A stretch of DNA of 64,000 nucleotides from an uncultured bacterium (GTDB taxonomy: Bacteria > Bacillota_I > Bacilli_A > RFN20 > CAG-826). Position numbers and translations under genes: made by a program. Below are positions 1 to 8,972 of this stretch, in pieces. How positions within the stretch are numbered: position 1 is the stretch's first letter; each line of letters starts with the position of its first letter. The notes below the pieces were generated by a model, which worked only from the letters and a program-made list of their open reading frames with translations, made no database searches and had not been told where the DNA came from. The stretch is from contig CASFSS010000018.1 of the NCBI GenBank assembly GCA_949297445.1, positions 99,884-163,883 of the forward strand. The letters are read 5' to 3'.

Positions 1-369
1 TAGGGCAGGATTAAAGTGTTCCGCGCTTAAAGGCAAGAAAAAAGCAGCGATTGCTAACGCCAAAGACAAAACCAAACAAAAATAACGATTTAAACGACCA
101 CGTGTCATCGTAAAAGCGGCGACGACACATAAAATATTTAGAAAATAAAAAGCGAATAAAATTATGTCAAAATTGAAAGTAATATCGTAAACGAAACCCC
201 CATCGGTATAAAAAACCTCGCTAGCAAATAGCAATTGAAAACAATAGAAGGATACTTGTCCACCATCGCTTAAGGCCATTTGTAAAAATGGGACAAACAA
301 AGAGATATAAGACAATAAAAAGACGCTGCCGGTAATCAAAGAATAAATTGTATCAAAACGCTTAGACAT
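1..369 (-). CDS. Hypothetical membrane protein, 3' end cut by window edge
   Basis: An open frame of 123 codons begins with ATG at 369 and runs off the left edge without a stop, so only the N-terminal part is visible. The translation starts MSKRFDTIYSLITGSVFLLS and contains three strongly hydrophobic stretches, around residues 8-30, 70-90 and 100-117, which indicates a multi-pass integral membrane protein. I recognise no family. It is divergent from the hydrolase gene at 424, with 54 bp of AT-rich DNA between the starts. No Shine-Dalgarno sequence is evident. Function unknown. Confidence 0.6.
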   Translation of the reverse strand, partial: MSKRFDTIYSLITGSVFLLSYISLFVPFLQMALSDGGQVSFYCFQLLFASEVFYTDGGFVYDITFNFDIILFAFYFLNILCVVAAFTMTRGRLNRYFCLVLSLALAIAAFFLPLSAEHFNPAL

Positions 370-423
370 ATATTAATTTTCACTATTTTAGATAATTTTG
401 CAAAGTAATAAAATAATTTAATA

Positions 424-1494
424 ATGGAAACCACAAAGAAAAAGAAAATTATTAAGGGAACGATTATCGGGATAGGAATTTTTCTCGTGGCAAATATCGT
501 TTTATATCTAGTAAGTATGGCAATCGTTACACCGATTGTCTTCGATTCTATTTTTGCAAAGGCTGAATTACCTGATTATTCAATCACTCCAGGGCTAGTC
601 ACTTATGACCGGGTCGATCAAAATAAATACAGTCGACGGGAAATAAATTTTTCTTCCTCAGAAGGAGAATTAGACGCCTATTTATATAACGAAAATGCTT
701 CCTCAAATATGATTATATTGGTCCCAGAAATGGGTTCAGGCGCCGACGATTATCTAAATTGGATTACTTATTTCGTCGACCAAGACTTTCAGGTTTTTTC
801 TTTTGATCCAACCGGTACTTATAATAGCGAGGGAGATAGCCAAATTGGTTTTGCCCAACGAGTATATGATTTAGATAGTGCCATCGATTATGTTTATAGC
901 GATGTTGCAAATATAAATTTTGATAATTTGTTTATTATCGGTCATTCGATGGGAGCCTACGCTGCGCTATTAATTCCCCATTTTCAAACGGCAATTGACG
1001 GCATTGTTTCTATTGCCGCTTTCAATCAATCAGAACAATTTATTTTGTCTTCAGCGAGCGATCATGTCGGATCTTTTTTAACCAATTTAACCGCTCCATT
1101 TGTCAACGTGTATGGATCGATAAAATATGGTGAACTATCTACCTTAAAAGCTAGTGAAGTAACAAAAACTAGTGAAATTAAAACAATGATTGTTCATGGC
1201 CAAAAGGACGAAACAGTTAAATATGAACGAGATTCTGTTAATTTATACAAAGATGAAATAGATAATCCACTCGTTGAATTCGTGGACATTGAGGGAGAAT
1301 ATTCCGGCCACGTTTCTTTATTTTTAAGTGCGGAAAGCAACCAATATAGAGAAACGATTGACAAGCAATTAGAGAGCCTCCCTTTAGACGACGCAAATAG
1401 TAAAAAAGATATCGTTCAAGCGATGAATCATAATTTATATAGTGAAATTAATTACAATCTCTTTGATAAAATTAATAACTTTTTCTTGTCATAG
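424..1494 (+). CDS. Membrane-anchored alpha/beta-hydrolase (serine hydrolase)
   Basis: A 356-residue protein with one N-terminal membrane segment (about residues 10-38) that should anchor a hydrolase domain outside the membrane. The nucleophile elbow GHSMG places Ser175. Asp262 (in HGQKD) and His296 (in SGHVS) are well placed to complete the Ser-Asp-His triad of the alpha/beta-hydrolase fold. The family includes esterases, lipases and peptidases, and the substrate cannot be read from sequence. The start is ATG without a Shine-Dalgarno site; a TAAAAT box lies 9 nt upstream. The next gene on the same strand begins 56 bp downstream and appears to have its own promoter. Confidence 0.82.
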   Translation: METTKKKKIIKGTIIGIGIFLVANIVLYLVSMAIVTPIVFDSIFAKAELPDYSITPGLVTYDRVDQNKYSRREINFSSSEGELDAYLYNENASSNMIILVPEMGSGADDYLNWITYFVDQDFQVFSFDPTGTYNSEGDSQIGFAQRVYDLDSAIDYVYSDVANINFDNLFIIGHSMGAYAALLIPHFQTAIDGIVSIAAFNQSEQFILSSASDHVGSFLTNLTAPFVNVYGSIKYGELSTLKASEVTKTSEIKTMIVHGQKDETVKYERDSVNLYKDEIDNPLVEFVDIEGEYSGHVSLFLSAESNQYRETIDKQLESLPLDDANSKKDIVQAMNHNLYSEINYNLFDKINNFFLS

Positions 1495-1513
1495 TTTCCT
1501 TAAATATTAATAA

Positions 1514-1542
1514 TTGAATTAGTAAGTATTTTAAGATAAACT
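1514..1542 (+). promoter_or_regulatory. Promoter of the 1551 gene, apparently leaderless
   Basis: TTGAAT (1514-1519), a 17-bp spacer, then TAAACT (1537-1542). Only 8 nt separate the -10 box from the GTG start at 1551, so transcription should begin on or next to the start codon. There is no Shine-Dalgarno sequence. Confidence 0.55.
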
Positions 1543-1550
1543 TAACTATC

Positions 1551-2732
1551 GTGAAAACATTTAAACTCATTCTCAAAAGTCTAATCAACAATCAAGCTGT
1601 AATTGATGGGGCAAGAAAAAAGCCTTGGTATTTTGCAGTTATATTCTTCTTTTTGTCTGCTGTTTTGGCTGTTTTACCAATCATGGTTTCTTACTTAACG
1701 AGTTCGGGCAGCGATTTTATTAATAACCAAAATTATATTTACGGCTACGATGTTTCAACCTTACGATTTATCGAATCAATTAACGATAACGATATTGACA
1801 TGATTGTAACCACCGAAATAGATGGCACAAAATATCTTTCCGTTAATGAAGAAAAATGGAACGCGGTTTATGGCGAAAATCATCAAGAAGGCGACATTCG
1901 CTTTATTCATTTAAGAGCAAGCGACAACGCGGATGATTTAGATGTCTATTACACGAACACTTCCGGAGAAGCATTCAATAGTTATGTTACCGACGTATTA
2001 AATAATCGCGTGCCTGGTACCGATAAAATGAACAATTCACTAAATCTCACTAGACAAGCTTCGACAATTGTCTTTGGCAGATATGAATATGTCGCATATT
2101 TATATGAGTGTGGCTCGCAAACAGCCCTGGGCTATGTTTACGGAAACTACAATTATTTTGATGCTGGTTTCAATATCAAATCGCTAATTAAAGTCTATGA
2201 TGGCGACATTTTAGTCGACCGCAATTCCGTCGGCACACTTTATCAAGTTTATACCGAAGGCGTCTTTAACAATTTAAAGAGTTTTTATGATACCGGTTAT
2301 ATCGACTATCGCAACACTTTAACGTGGCAATCAACTTTGATAATGTTTGGTATTGACGTCTTACTAACGATGTTTCTTGGTCTATTGATTTTCTTCTTAA
2401 CAAGAGGCAAGACAAATATCTATCGCGTCATTACTTTCTGGGAAACTCAAAAGATTGCCTATTGGGCAACTTTATCCCCGGCAATCATTGCCCTTGTCGG
2501 CGGCTTCTTGCTCTCGAGCATGTCATATATTTTCTTCCCGTTATGCATCGGCATGCGCATAATGTGGTTGACAATGCGCTCATTAAGACCGCAATATACT
2601 GAAAATACTCAGCCAACCGCTAAAGAGTTGGCCGCTTATGAAGCGAAACAAAAGTCGACCAAAAATAAGCAGGTTATTGATGCAGAAGTCAAAGATAAAC
2701 CAGCTAAAAAAGAAAAGAAAAATAAAAAATAA
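1551..2732 (+). CDS. Multi-pass membrane protein, DUF1189-like
   Basis: A 393-residue protein with one membrane segment at about residues 27-50, a roughly 200-residue loop predicted outside, two to three C-terminal membrane segments (about 265-345) and a Lys-rich cytoplasmic tail. The layout (N-terminal segment near SLINNQAVIDGARKKPW, large loop, C-terminal hairpins) resembles DUF1189 membrane proteins of Bacillota. This is a resemblance by eye. The start is GTG, supported by a promoter whose -10 box sits 8 nt upstream. It converges on the FtsX-type permease gene, with 19 bp of pure AT between stops. Function unknown. Confidence 0.7.
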   Translation: MKTFKLILKSLINNQAVIDGARKKPWYFAVIFFFLSAVLAVLPIMVSYLTSSGSDFINNQNYIYGYDVSTLRFIESINDNDIDMIVTTEIDGTKYLSVNEEKWNAVYGENHQEGDIRFIHLRASDNADDLDVYYTNTSGEAFNSYVTDVLNNRVPGTDKMNNSLNLTRQASTIVFGRYEYVAYLYECGSQTALGYVYGNYNYFDAGFNIKSLIKVYDGDILVDRNSVGTLYQVYTEGVFNNLKSFYDTGYIDYRNTLTWQSTLIMFGIDVLLTMFLGLLIFFLTRGKTNIYRVITFWETQKIAYWATLSPAIIALVGGFLLSSMSYIFFPLCIGMRIMWLTMRSLRPQYTENTQPTAKELAAYEAKQKSTKNKQVIDAEVKDKPAKKEKKNKK

Positions 2733-2751
2733 TATTTAATTTATAAATAAA

Positions 2752-5427
2752 TTATTCTATCGTCTTTAACGATTCTACCATTTTAATGCTTCGTGTCTTT
2801 AAGGCTAAATATATGGTGACTAGGAAAGCTGTTAAAAAAGTTAAAACGAAAGATATTATATAAGTAAGCGGATAGGTCGTGTATAAAAAATCCACCAAAG
2901 GCGTCTGATTGACAAACAAAACAAGTTTTTGAAGCGGGAAGCCAACGGCTAAACCAATAAAAATACCAATCGTTGTTAAAAACATTATTTCCATTCCTAA
3001 TGATTGTCCTATTTCATATCGTGTAAAACCTAAAACTTTTAGGGTAGCAATGTCGCGTATGCGCTCACGATAATTTAAAAGGGCTAAATTATATAGGACA
3101 ATGACAGCCAGCAACACTGCAAAAATCTTTACGGCCAGTGTCATTAAAGAAATCGAAGAAACATAACTGTTAATCTTCTCGCGGTTTTCTTCTTCGGTGG
3201 AAGCGGTCGAGATGCCACTAATATCGTTTAACAAATCGACAACGGTAGTCTTGTCGTAGCCTTCCGTAACATCGACCCACGCCGATGTTAAATATTCATA
3301 TATTTCGCCGTAATTTGAATAGGAGGCATTTAAATAAATGCCGTTTATATAAAAGGCGCTATTAATAAAGCCAATGGTGCCACTATATGTATTTCCCAAA
3401 ACATTGAATGATATTGTGTCACCGACGTTTAATGACAACGAAGTGGCAACCTTATTTGAAACGGCAATTTCACTTTTTAATTGATAACCATCATCAAGAA
3501 TAAAATGAGTGGAATTATCTTGAACGGTATAAACCATTGTCGAAAATGATGTATCATTGGTAACAATAGATGTCGGTAGGACTGAATATTCTTCGCAATC
3601 TTTAACCCCTTCAATTGCCAATATTTCATCTTTTTTTGAGCTAGTTGAAGCATAAGTACAAGTGATATCAGAATCATAGAAATTGGCTAAATCATGCTTA
3701 ATACCATTATCCAAAGTGTCGTCAATTCCAAAGCCACAAACAAGTAAACCAGTACAACCTAATACACCAATAATAACCATAATAGATTTCGGAATATTGA
3801 CAGCAATATTTCTAAAAGCCATGCGCAAAGAAATACGAGTAGGAGAAATATCTCCTTTGGTGGAAGAGATAGTCTTTTTAATTGATTTAGGAGCAGCTGG
3901 CCGCATCGATTCAGCGGGTTTTAATTTGGCTTCTTTGCGAACAATTAAAAAGGTCACTAAAGCACCTAATAAAAGCACAACTAAAATAGAAATAATTGTT
4001 TCAGGCACAGCTAAAACATAGTTCATTGCTGGCAAAGTGTACAAAATGGCATATTTCTGATTCATAATCGATGGTAAAACAAATGGCCCTAAGACGACGC
4101 CAATCGATACGCCAATCATGATAACGGAAAGAGCAAGAATTATATAATGGGTAACAATCTGCCAATATGAAATGCCGATTGCTTTCATTGTGCCAATAAT
4201 TGTTCTATCTTTTAATATTATTTGCGAAAGCGTTGTTAATACAACGAGAATTGCAACTAGGAAAAATATTAAGGGAAAAATATAGGCAAGTTGTTTAGCC
4301 TGCGAAATATCATTTTGAATAACGACGTTGCTAGTCAATGTATCGCGATCTTGAATCATCAATAAATTAGAAGTTTCCTTTTGCAAAAAATAGTCTTCAA
4401 TGGCATCCATTGTTGCATCCAATTTAGACAAATCAATAAGCCTAGTTACATATTGATTAACATTGAACGAAGAGATGACATAATTCGTCAACGTGTCCAC
4501 TAAATTTTGACCGGTAAATCGTTCAAGCAAATCAAAGAAGGTAATCAATAAATTATCCTCAGGGGTAGCCCCGCTTTGTGGCAAAGCAAAATTGGCGTTT
4601 GCAATCGCTTGAATAGTTGATTGAAAGTATAGACGATCGAGCAAAAAAGATGAATCGTTCATGACGGATGATTGAACATTTTCGGCAAAAACCATCGTTC
4701 CGGTGACTTGAAATTCCGCTTCTAAATAGGCACTATCAAATATATTTGTGCCACCATCGACAACACATAAATTTAATAAATCCATTGCTGTTTTAGCGTT
4801 CATCGAATCTTTCATTTCTTGTGTCATGAAAATTTCTAAATTTTCTAATGTCTCTTCACCTAATAAGTCCGATAAAATATCCCGCAAGCTAATTTCATAA
4901 AGCGCATCTCGATAGCTGGCAAAAGAAATTCCTACGGGCACTGATGCATAACTGCCGTCATCGTTTAACCAACTTGAACCGCTATCGACAGCTATTCCTA
5001 ATAATTTTTCATCAATAATGAAGAAGTTTTCCGTGGCGGTGTTGTCGGTTGAATATGGGCGATTGATAATTGGAATATCATCAGAAAGAAGAGCAATTCC
5101 AGGATGACCATTAATGGTGCTGGTAACGCTATAACGCGTTTGAGTTGCGCCATTATCACCGACAATTTTATTTATTTCATTTAAGTCGTTATCATCTAAA
5201 ACGGTCGTTGTTGTCCAAATATCAGCCATCAAAGAACCTTCGTATAAATTGTTAACCCGATTTTCTAACCAGGTAGCATTACTAGCCAGCCCGATAAAAA
5301 GAGTAAACGCCAAAGCAGTTATAAAAATAACAGCAACAAATTGCGTAGGACTCCTCAAAAAAGTGCGCCAACGCGTGGTCGATAAAAGGCGATATAATGA
5401 ACTATTTTTAGATTTATTTTTTACCAT
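2752..5427 (-). CDS. ABC transporter permease, FtsX/MacB family, large extracellular domain
   Basis: An 891-residue permease. One membrane segment near the N-terminus (about residues 27-50) is followed by a roughly 320-residue extracytoplasmic domain, then a three-segment FtsX core (about 380-500), a fourth segment near 550, a second outer domain, and a second FtsX core at the C-terminus (about 770-880). Two FtsX cores in one chain is the usual form in Bacillota peptide or lipid efflux systems of the MacB/LolC superfamily. The ATPase gene lies immediately upstream and overlaps it by 7 nt, so the two are translationally coupled. Such transporters usually move peptides, lipoproteins or toxins, or drive cell-wall hydrolases. 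The substrate is unknown. Confidence 0.9.
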   Translation of the reverse strand: MVKNKSKNSSLYRLLSTTRWRTFLRSPTQFVAVIFITALAFTLFIGLASNATWLENRVNNLYEGSLMADIWTTTTVLDDNDLNEINKIVGDNGATQTRYSVTSTINGHPGIALLSDDIPIINRPYSTDNTATENFFIIDEKLLGIAVDSGSSWLNDDGSYASVPVGISFASYRDALYEISLRDILSDLLGEETLENLEIFMTQEMKDSMNAKTAMDLLNLCVVDGGTNIFDSAYLEAEFQVTGTMVFAENVQSSVMNDSSFLLDRLYFQSTIQAIANANFALPQSGATPEDNLLITFFDLLERFTGQNLVDTLTNYVISSFNVNQYVTRLIDLSKLDATMDAIEDYFLQKETSNLLMIQDRDTLTSNVVIQNDISQAKQLAYIFPLIFFLVAILVVLTTLSQIILKDRTIIGTMKAIGISYWQIVTHYIILALSVIMIGVSIGVVLGPFVLPSIMNQKYAILYTLPAMNYVLAVPETIISILVVLLLGALVTFLIVRKEAKLKPAESMRPAAPKSIKKTISSTKGDISPTRISLRMAFRNIAVNIPKSIMVIIGVLGCTGLLVCGFGIDDTLDNGIKHDLANFYDSDITCTYASTSSKKDEILAIEGVKDCEEYSVLPTSIVTNDTSFSTMVYTVQDNSTHFILDDGYQLKSEIAVSNKVATSLSLNVGDTISFNVLGNTYSGTIGFINSAFYINGIYLNASYSNYGEIYEYLTSAWVDVTEGYDKTTVVDLLNDISGISTASTEEENREKINSYVSSISLMTLAVKIFAVLLAVIVLYNLALLNYRERIRDIATLKVLGFTRYEIGQSLGMEIMFLTTIGIFIGLAVGFPLQKLVLFVNQTPLVDFLYTTYPLTYIISFVLTFLTAFLVTIYLALKTRSIKMVESLKTIE

Positions 5428-6125
5428 TCTATGTCCGCAACATCCAAAGGATGTTCATTTCTTTGGTCATAAATGATTTTGCCGTCTTGCACGCGAATAA
5501 GGCGATCGCCAACATCAGCAATTTTAGAATTGTGGGTAACGATAATAACAGTTTTATGATATTTCCGAGAAACATCTTGAAGCAATTTAATAATCTTAGC
5601 GCCTGTCTTGCTATCTAAAGCACCAGTCGGTTCATCACAAAGCAAAATGGTTGGATTCTTAACAATCGCGCGCGCAATAGCTACTCGCTGCTGTTCGCCT
5701 CCAGATAATTGAGATGGAAAATTTTTCTCGCGGCCTTTTAAACCGACCGATTGAAATATTTCAGCTACGTCAAAACCATTTTTGGCAACGCTTTTAGCCA
5801 ATGAAACATTTTCTAATGCAGTCAAATTAGGCATTAAATTGTAAAATTGGAAAACAAAACCAATTTCAGTTCTTCGAAATCTTCCTAAATCACGTTCATT
5901 TAATTTTGTTATATTCTTATCATTTATAGAGTAGGTGCCGTTAGTTGCATTATCCATGCCACCTAATATATTTAAAATTGTTGATTTACCAGCGCCTGAA
6001 GCACCTAAAATAATGACAAATTCTCCTTCGTTGATTGAAAAAGAAATATCATCTAAAGCTTTTACTACATTGCTTTTCTCGCTTCCATATATTTTTGTAA
6101 CGTGGTCAAAAACAAGTTGTGACAC
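5421..6125 (-). CDS. ABC transporter ATP-binding protein (MacB/LolD type)
   Basis: A 234-residue ATPase that energises the adjacent FtsX-type permease from the cytoplasmic side. Visible motifs in order are Walker [10 protein letters not shown] (near residue 41), a Q-loop within VFQFYNLMP, signature [14 protein letters not shown], Walker [10 protein letters not shown] and the switch histidine in VTHN. Length and motif wording match MacB/LolD/FtsE-like ATPases. The start is GTG at 6125 with a GAGG-like site upstream. The stop codon overlaps the permease start. The UDP-glucose dehydrogenase stop lies 17 bp upstream, so this pair may be co-transcribed with it. Confidence 0.95.
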   Translation of the reverse strand: MSQLVFDHVTKIYGSEKSNVVKALDDISFSINEGEFVIILGASGAGKSTILNILGGMDNATNGTYSINDKNITKLNERDLGRFRRTEIGFVFQFYNLMPNLTALENVSLAKSVAKNGFDVAEIFQSVGLKGREKNFPSQLSGGEQQRVAIARAIVKNPTILLCDEPTGALDSKTGAKIIKLLQDVSRKYHKTVIIVTHNSKIADVGDRLIRVQDGKIIYDQRNEHPLDVADIEW

Positions 6126-6142
6126 GATTGCTGTATCCTCAC

Positions 6143-7453
6143 TTATATTTTTTTATTGACAGTCGGCCTACCGACAGAATGATATTCAACGCCATTCATC
6201 GCTTCAAGCGAAAAGAGATTTCTTCCATCAAAAACAATTGGCTGATGCATCAAAGAAATAAAATCTTCATTCGTAAGTTTTTTAAATTCGCTGGTTTCGT
6301 TTAAAATGACCGCAAAATCAGCGTTTTTTAGCGCCTCTTTGGCGTAATCGCAATATTTTATGCGCGTGTGGCGCGAAAACATTTTATGAAAATTATCTTC
6401 GGCTAAAGGATCGTACAAATTAAGTGTTGTGTTATAACTTAAAATGGCTTTAACAATGGTTAACGCTGGTGAATGACGAATATCATCGGTGCCACCTTTA
6501 TAAGCAACACCTAAAACGGCAATTGTCATATTATTGAGCGATTTAAAACGTTTGAATATTTTATCCAAGAAAAATTCTGGTTGGGTGTCATTAATTCGAG
6601 TCATTGCTTTTAATAAAGGCAATTCCACCTCGTTATTTTCTCCCATCCACCATAATGCGCTTGCATCTTTAGGCAAGCAAGCACCACCGTAGCCGATACC
6701 AGATTTCAAAAATGATGAACCAATTCGCGGATCAAGGCTCATTCCATAGGCAACCTTTTCAACATCAGTTCCTGTCTTCTCGCATAATCTAGCAATACTA
6801 TTAATATAAGAAACTTTCATCGCCAAGAAGGCATTCGAACAATATTTAATCATTTCAGCATTTTCTAAACTTGTAACAACAACAGGTATATTTCTCCTAA
6901 ATAAATCGCCGGCAAAGGACTTTACAAATTCAATTTCTTCTTGATTTTCAATTCCAATAACAAGGCGAGAAGGATTTAAAATATCGTAAACAGCTCGACC
7001 TTGTGACAAAAATTCTGGTAAATGGATTACTTCAAATTTAAATTTAGAACGTTTCTTTAAATATTCCTTCGTCAATCGGCAAGTTCCTACTGGAACGGTT
7101 GATCTGACAATAATATATGAATCTCTAATTGCCTCTTTGGCAATTTCGTCAAGAACAGCATAATATGAAGAAAGATCTGGCTTTCCATCCTCATCAGGAG
7201 GCGTGCCGACAGCAATTAGAAAAACTCCGTTTGGGCGAATTGCATCTTTAAAATTTGTTGTAAATCGCAAATTCATACGCGATTCAGTTAACAAGGTTTG
7301 TAAGTTGGGCTCTTCAAGGGTAGCAACGCCTTCTTTTAATAGAGAGACTTTGTTTTTATCAATATCTAGCCCGATTACTTTGTGATCATAAGACGCTAAA
7401 ACAATCGCATTAACCAATCCGACATAGCCTAAACCAATTACTGTAATATTCAT
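6143..7453 (-). CDS. ugd: UDP-glucose 6-dehydrogenase family
   Basis: A 436-residue cytoplasmic NAD-dependent nucleotide-sugar dehydrogenase, which oxidises UDP-glucose to UDP-glucuronate in two steps. The N-terminus has the Rossmann motif GLGYVG. The catalytic segment GGACLPKD contains the thioester cysteine Cys259, and the C-terminal UDP-binding domain (about 300-420) has VAYKGGTDDIRHSP. The ATG start has a GAGGG Shine-Dalgarno site. The product would feed a glucuronate-containing envelope polysaccharide. The ATP-grasp gene is 8 bp upstream and the ABC pair follows, so an envelope role is a reasonable inference. A UDP-ManNAc or UDP-GalNAc dehydrogenase cannot be excluded. Confidence 0.9.
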   Translation of the reverse strand: MNITVIGLGYVGLVNAIVLASYDHKVIGLDIDKNKVSLLKEGVATLEEPNLQTLLTESRMNLRFTTNFKDAIRPNGVFLIAVGTPPDEDGKPDLSSYYAVLDEIAKEAIRDSYIIVRSTVPVGTCRLTKEYLKKRSKFKFEVIHLPEFLSQGRAVYDILNPSRLVIGIENQEEIEFVKSFAGDLFRRNIPVVVTSLENAEMIKYCSNAFLAMKVSYINSIARLCEKTGTDVEKVAYGMSLDPRIGSSFLKSGIGYGGACLPKDASALWWMGENNEVELPLLKAMTRINDTQPEFFLDKIFKRFKSLNNMTIAVLGVAYKGGTDDIRHSPALTIVKAILSYNTTLNLYDPLAEDNFHKMFSRHTRIKYCDYAKEALKNADFAVILNETSEFKKLTNEDFISLMHQPIVFDGRNLFSLEAMNGVEYHSVGRPTVNKKI

Positions 7454-7461
7454 CTTTCCCT

Positions 7462-8358
7462 CTATCTTTTTATCATTCGCTTTTGTAAGCGAAAATTAAT
7501 TTTACACTCATTTGCAATTTTTAGACATATTTTTGCATGTGACACTGTTTCCATTAAGGTAGTGCGTGGCCTTGCGTTAACTTCAGTTACCAAATAATTA
7601 CCTAAATCATCGACAACAACATCAACTCCAGCATATGTACACCCTAAAGCTTTAGTTGCCATAACCGCTATCTTTTTCATTCGGCGAGGTATATTGGCAA
7701 CGCTTCCCATCACTATATTGCGATGTGGGTAGCGATTAAAGTTGCCTTCAAATATTTTCTCTGCACCGCAAAGGCATTTACTATTTAAGGCGATTAAGCG
7801 GTAACTGCGGCCACGGCCTTCAGGAATAAATTCTTCTAAAACAATTTCCTTTTGACGAAGGTGTTGCATTATTCGCTTCAAATAAAGTTCATTAGCGGCC
7901 AAATAAAATTGCTCGTTTTTATTGATATAGCGTTCCTTGACAACAAAAGGATAAGTTAATTTTTCTTCCACAATTAATTCTTTTATTCGAGCAAAATTAG
8001 CCAAAGTGTCGCCACTTTCCAAAAAAGGTGGCACGACCATTTTAGTGGTCGGAACAAACTTTTGATTAAGTATAAAATGGGTTAACGCTCGATCGTTAGA
8101 TGCTCGGATAGCTCTTGACGAATTAAAAACCGGTAAGCCTCTTCTTTCAATTGCTTCCGCTAAAGAGGCGTCGCTATCCCACATAAAAACAAAGGAAAGA
8201 TAATCAAAGAAACGGTTAGTAAAATCTAATGCTTTAGAATTATCAACAATAAGCATTTCGACGCCGAGATGGCAAAAGGAGCGAACAAAAGAATTTATTT
8301 GTTGTTCCCATTCCTTGTTCTTTTTAACAGCTGAATTATGTACGAATAGTGCCTGCAT
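7462..8358 (-). CDS. RimK-like ATP-grasp ligase
   Basis: The ATP-grasp fold is visible through the lid/lysine segment PFVVKERY, the ligand strand VLEEFIPEGRGRSYRL, then GCTYAGVDVVVDD and VTEVNARPRTT, whose E-x-N metal-binding pair is diagnostic. RimK-type enzymes join an amino acid to a carboxylate, for example Glu to ribosomal protein S6 or to small carrier molecules. The acceptor is unknown here. The frame is open 20 codons further upstream to 8418, but MQALFVHNSA at 8358 is the natural family start and has an AAGAGA site. That gives 298 residues. It probably shares a transcript with ugd. Confidence 0.8.
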   Translation of the reverse strand: MQALFVHNSAVKKNKEWEQQINSFVRSFCHLGVEMLIVDNSKALDFTNRFFDYLSFVFMWDSDASLAEAIERRGLPVFNSSRAIRASNDRALTHFILNQKFVPTTKMVVPPFLESGDTLANFARIKELIVEEKLTYPFVVKERYINKNEQFYLAANELYLKRIMQHLRQKEIVLEEFIPEGRGRSYRLIALNSKCLCGAEKIFEGNFNRYPHRNIVMGSVANIPRRMKKIAVMATKALGCTYAGVDVVVDDLGNYLVTEVNARPRTTLMETVSHAKICLKIANECKINFRLQKRMIKR

Positions 8359-8632
8359 AATCTCTTGTATTATTTTGCAATATTTGCAAAGAAAATACAA
8401 CCTACCCAATATTGTCAAGCAAGCAGATTAGGCAAACCGTCTATAACTTTTTCGGCTTCAGTTTGGGCCAATTCAAAATTAATTTATTTTTAAATTTATT
8501 AAAAAATATGATGCATGACTCAAGTAATAGAAGTTGTTTGTTAAATGCTATTCATAAGTGCTTATACAAAAAATACGAATCCAAAAAACAATAAAAATCA
8601 AAGTTTAGGAGATAATGAAATTAATATAAAAA
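8359..8632. other. Intergenic region with a possible HAD-gene remnant
   Basis: 274 bp between the ATP-grasp start and the stop of the small minus-strand gene. A 60-codon plus-strand frame (8412-8594) has no ribosome site and looks random. Positions 8602-8616 repeat exactly 15 nt (AGTTTAGGAGATAAT) of the HAD gene's motif IV region (9642-9656), and the local frame reads SLGDNEINI. This may be a decayed HAD fragment or coincidence. Otherwise I see only AT-rich DNA. Confidence 0.3.
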
Positions 8633-8971
8633 CTAATCACCGTAGTCTGACCCACGCGATTTATCTTCGACATATATATGCAAATGGTTAGTTATATCTT
8701 CAATTTCCACATAAATAAAATCATCATAATTGACATATGGTGATTCAAAGTCGTGAGTAAAAATAACCTTCTTATTCTTATGAACAATACTTTCCATTTT
8801 ATCAATGATTTGATTATATTTATCTGGATAAATTTCTTCTAGTCTATTCAGTTGTGTGTAAAACATTGGTTCAATATAAAAACATGATCCATCGGAATAA
8901 AAATAACACCTGCAAAAGGGAAAAAGTTTGTCTTGACTTACTATCAAATTATCCCATTCTTTATAATTCAC
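8633..8971 (-). CDS. Hypothetical protein, 112 aa
   Basis: A small acidic, aromatic-rich protein (MNYKEWDNLIVSQDKLFPFC onward) with no membrane segment and no motif I recognise. The frame is open to a TTG at 9025, but GTG at 8971 is preceded by a promoter-like TTGTTT-17 bp-TATATT whose -10 ends 7 nt before the GTG, so I chose that start. The composition looks like a real soluble protein, not a shadow frame. It is divergent from the HAD gene, with the two start codons separated by a single base. Function unknown. Confidence 0.6.
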   Translation of the reverse strand: MNYKEWDNLIVSQDKLFPFCRCYFYSDGSCFYIEPMFYTQLNRLEEIYPDKYNQIIDKMESIVHKNKKVIFTHDFESPYVNYDDFIYVEIEDITNHLHIYVEDKSRGSDYGD

Positions 8972-8972
8972 A

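Noticed and set aside
2733..2751. AT-only stretch between convergent genes as a bidirectional terminator
   Set aside because: No stem of useful stability can be formed.
8412..8594. 60-codon plus-strand frame in the gap after the ATP-grasp gene
   Set aside because: No ribosome site or promoter at a suitable distance, low-complexity Lys/Asn composition and no recognisable feature.
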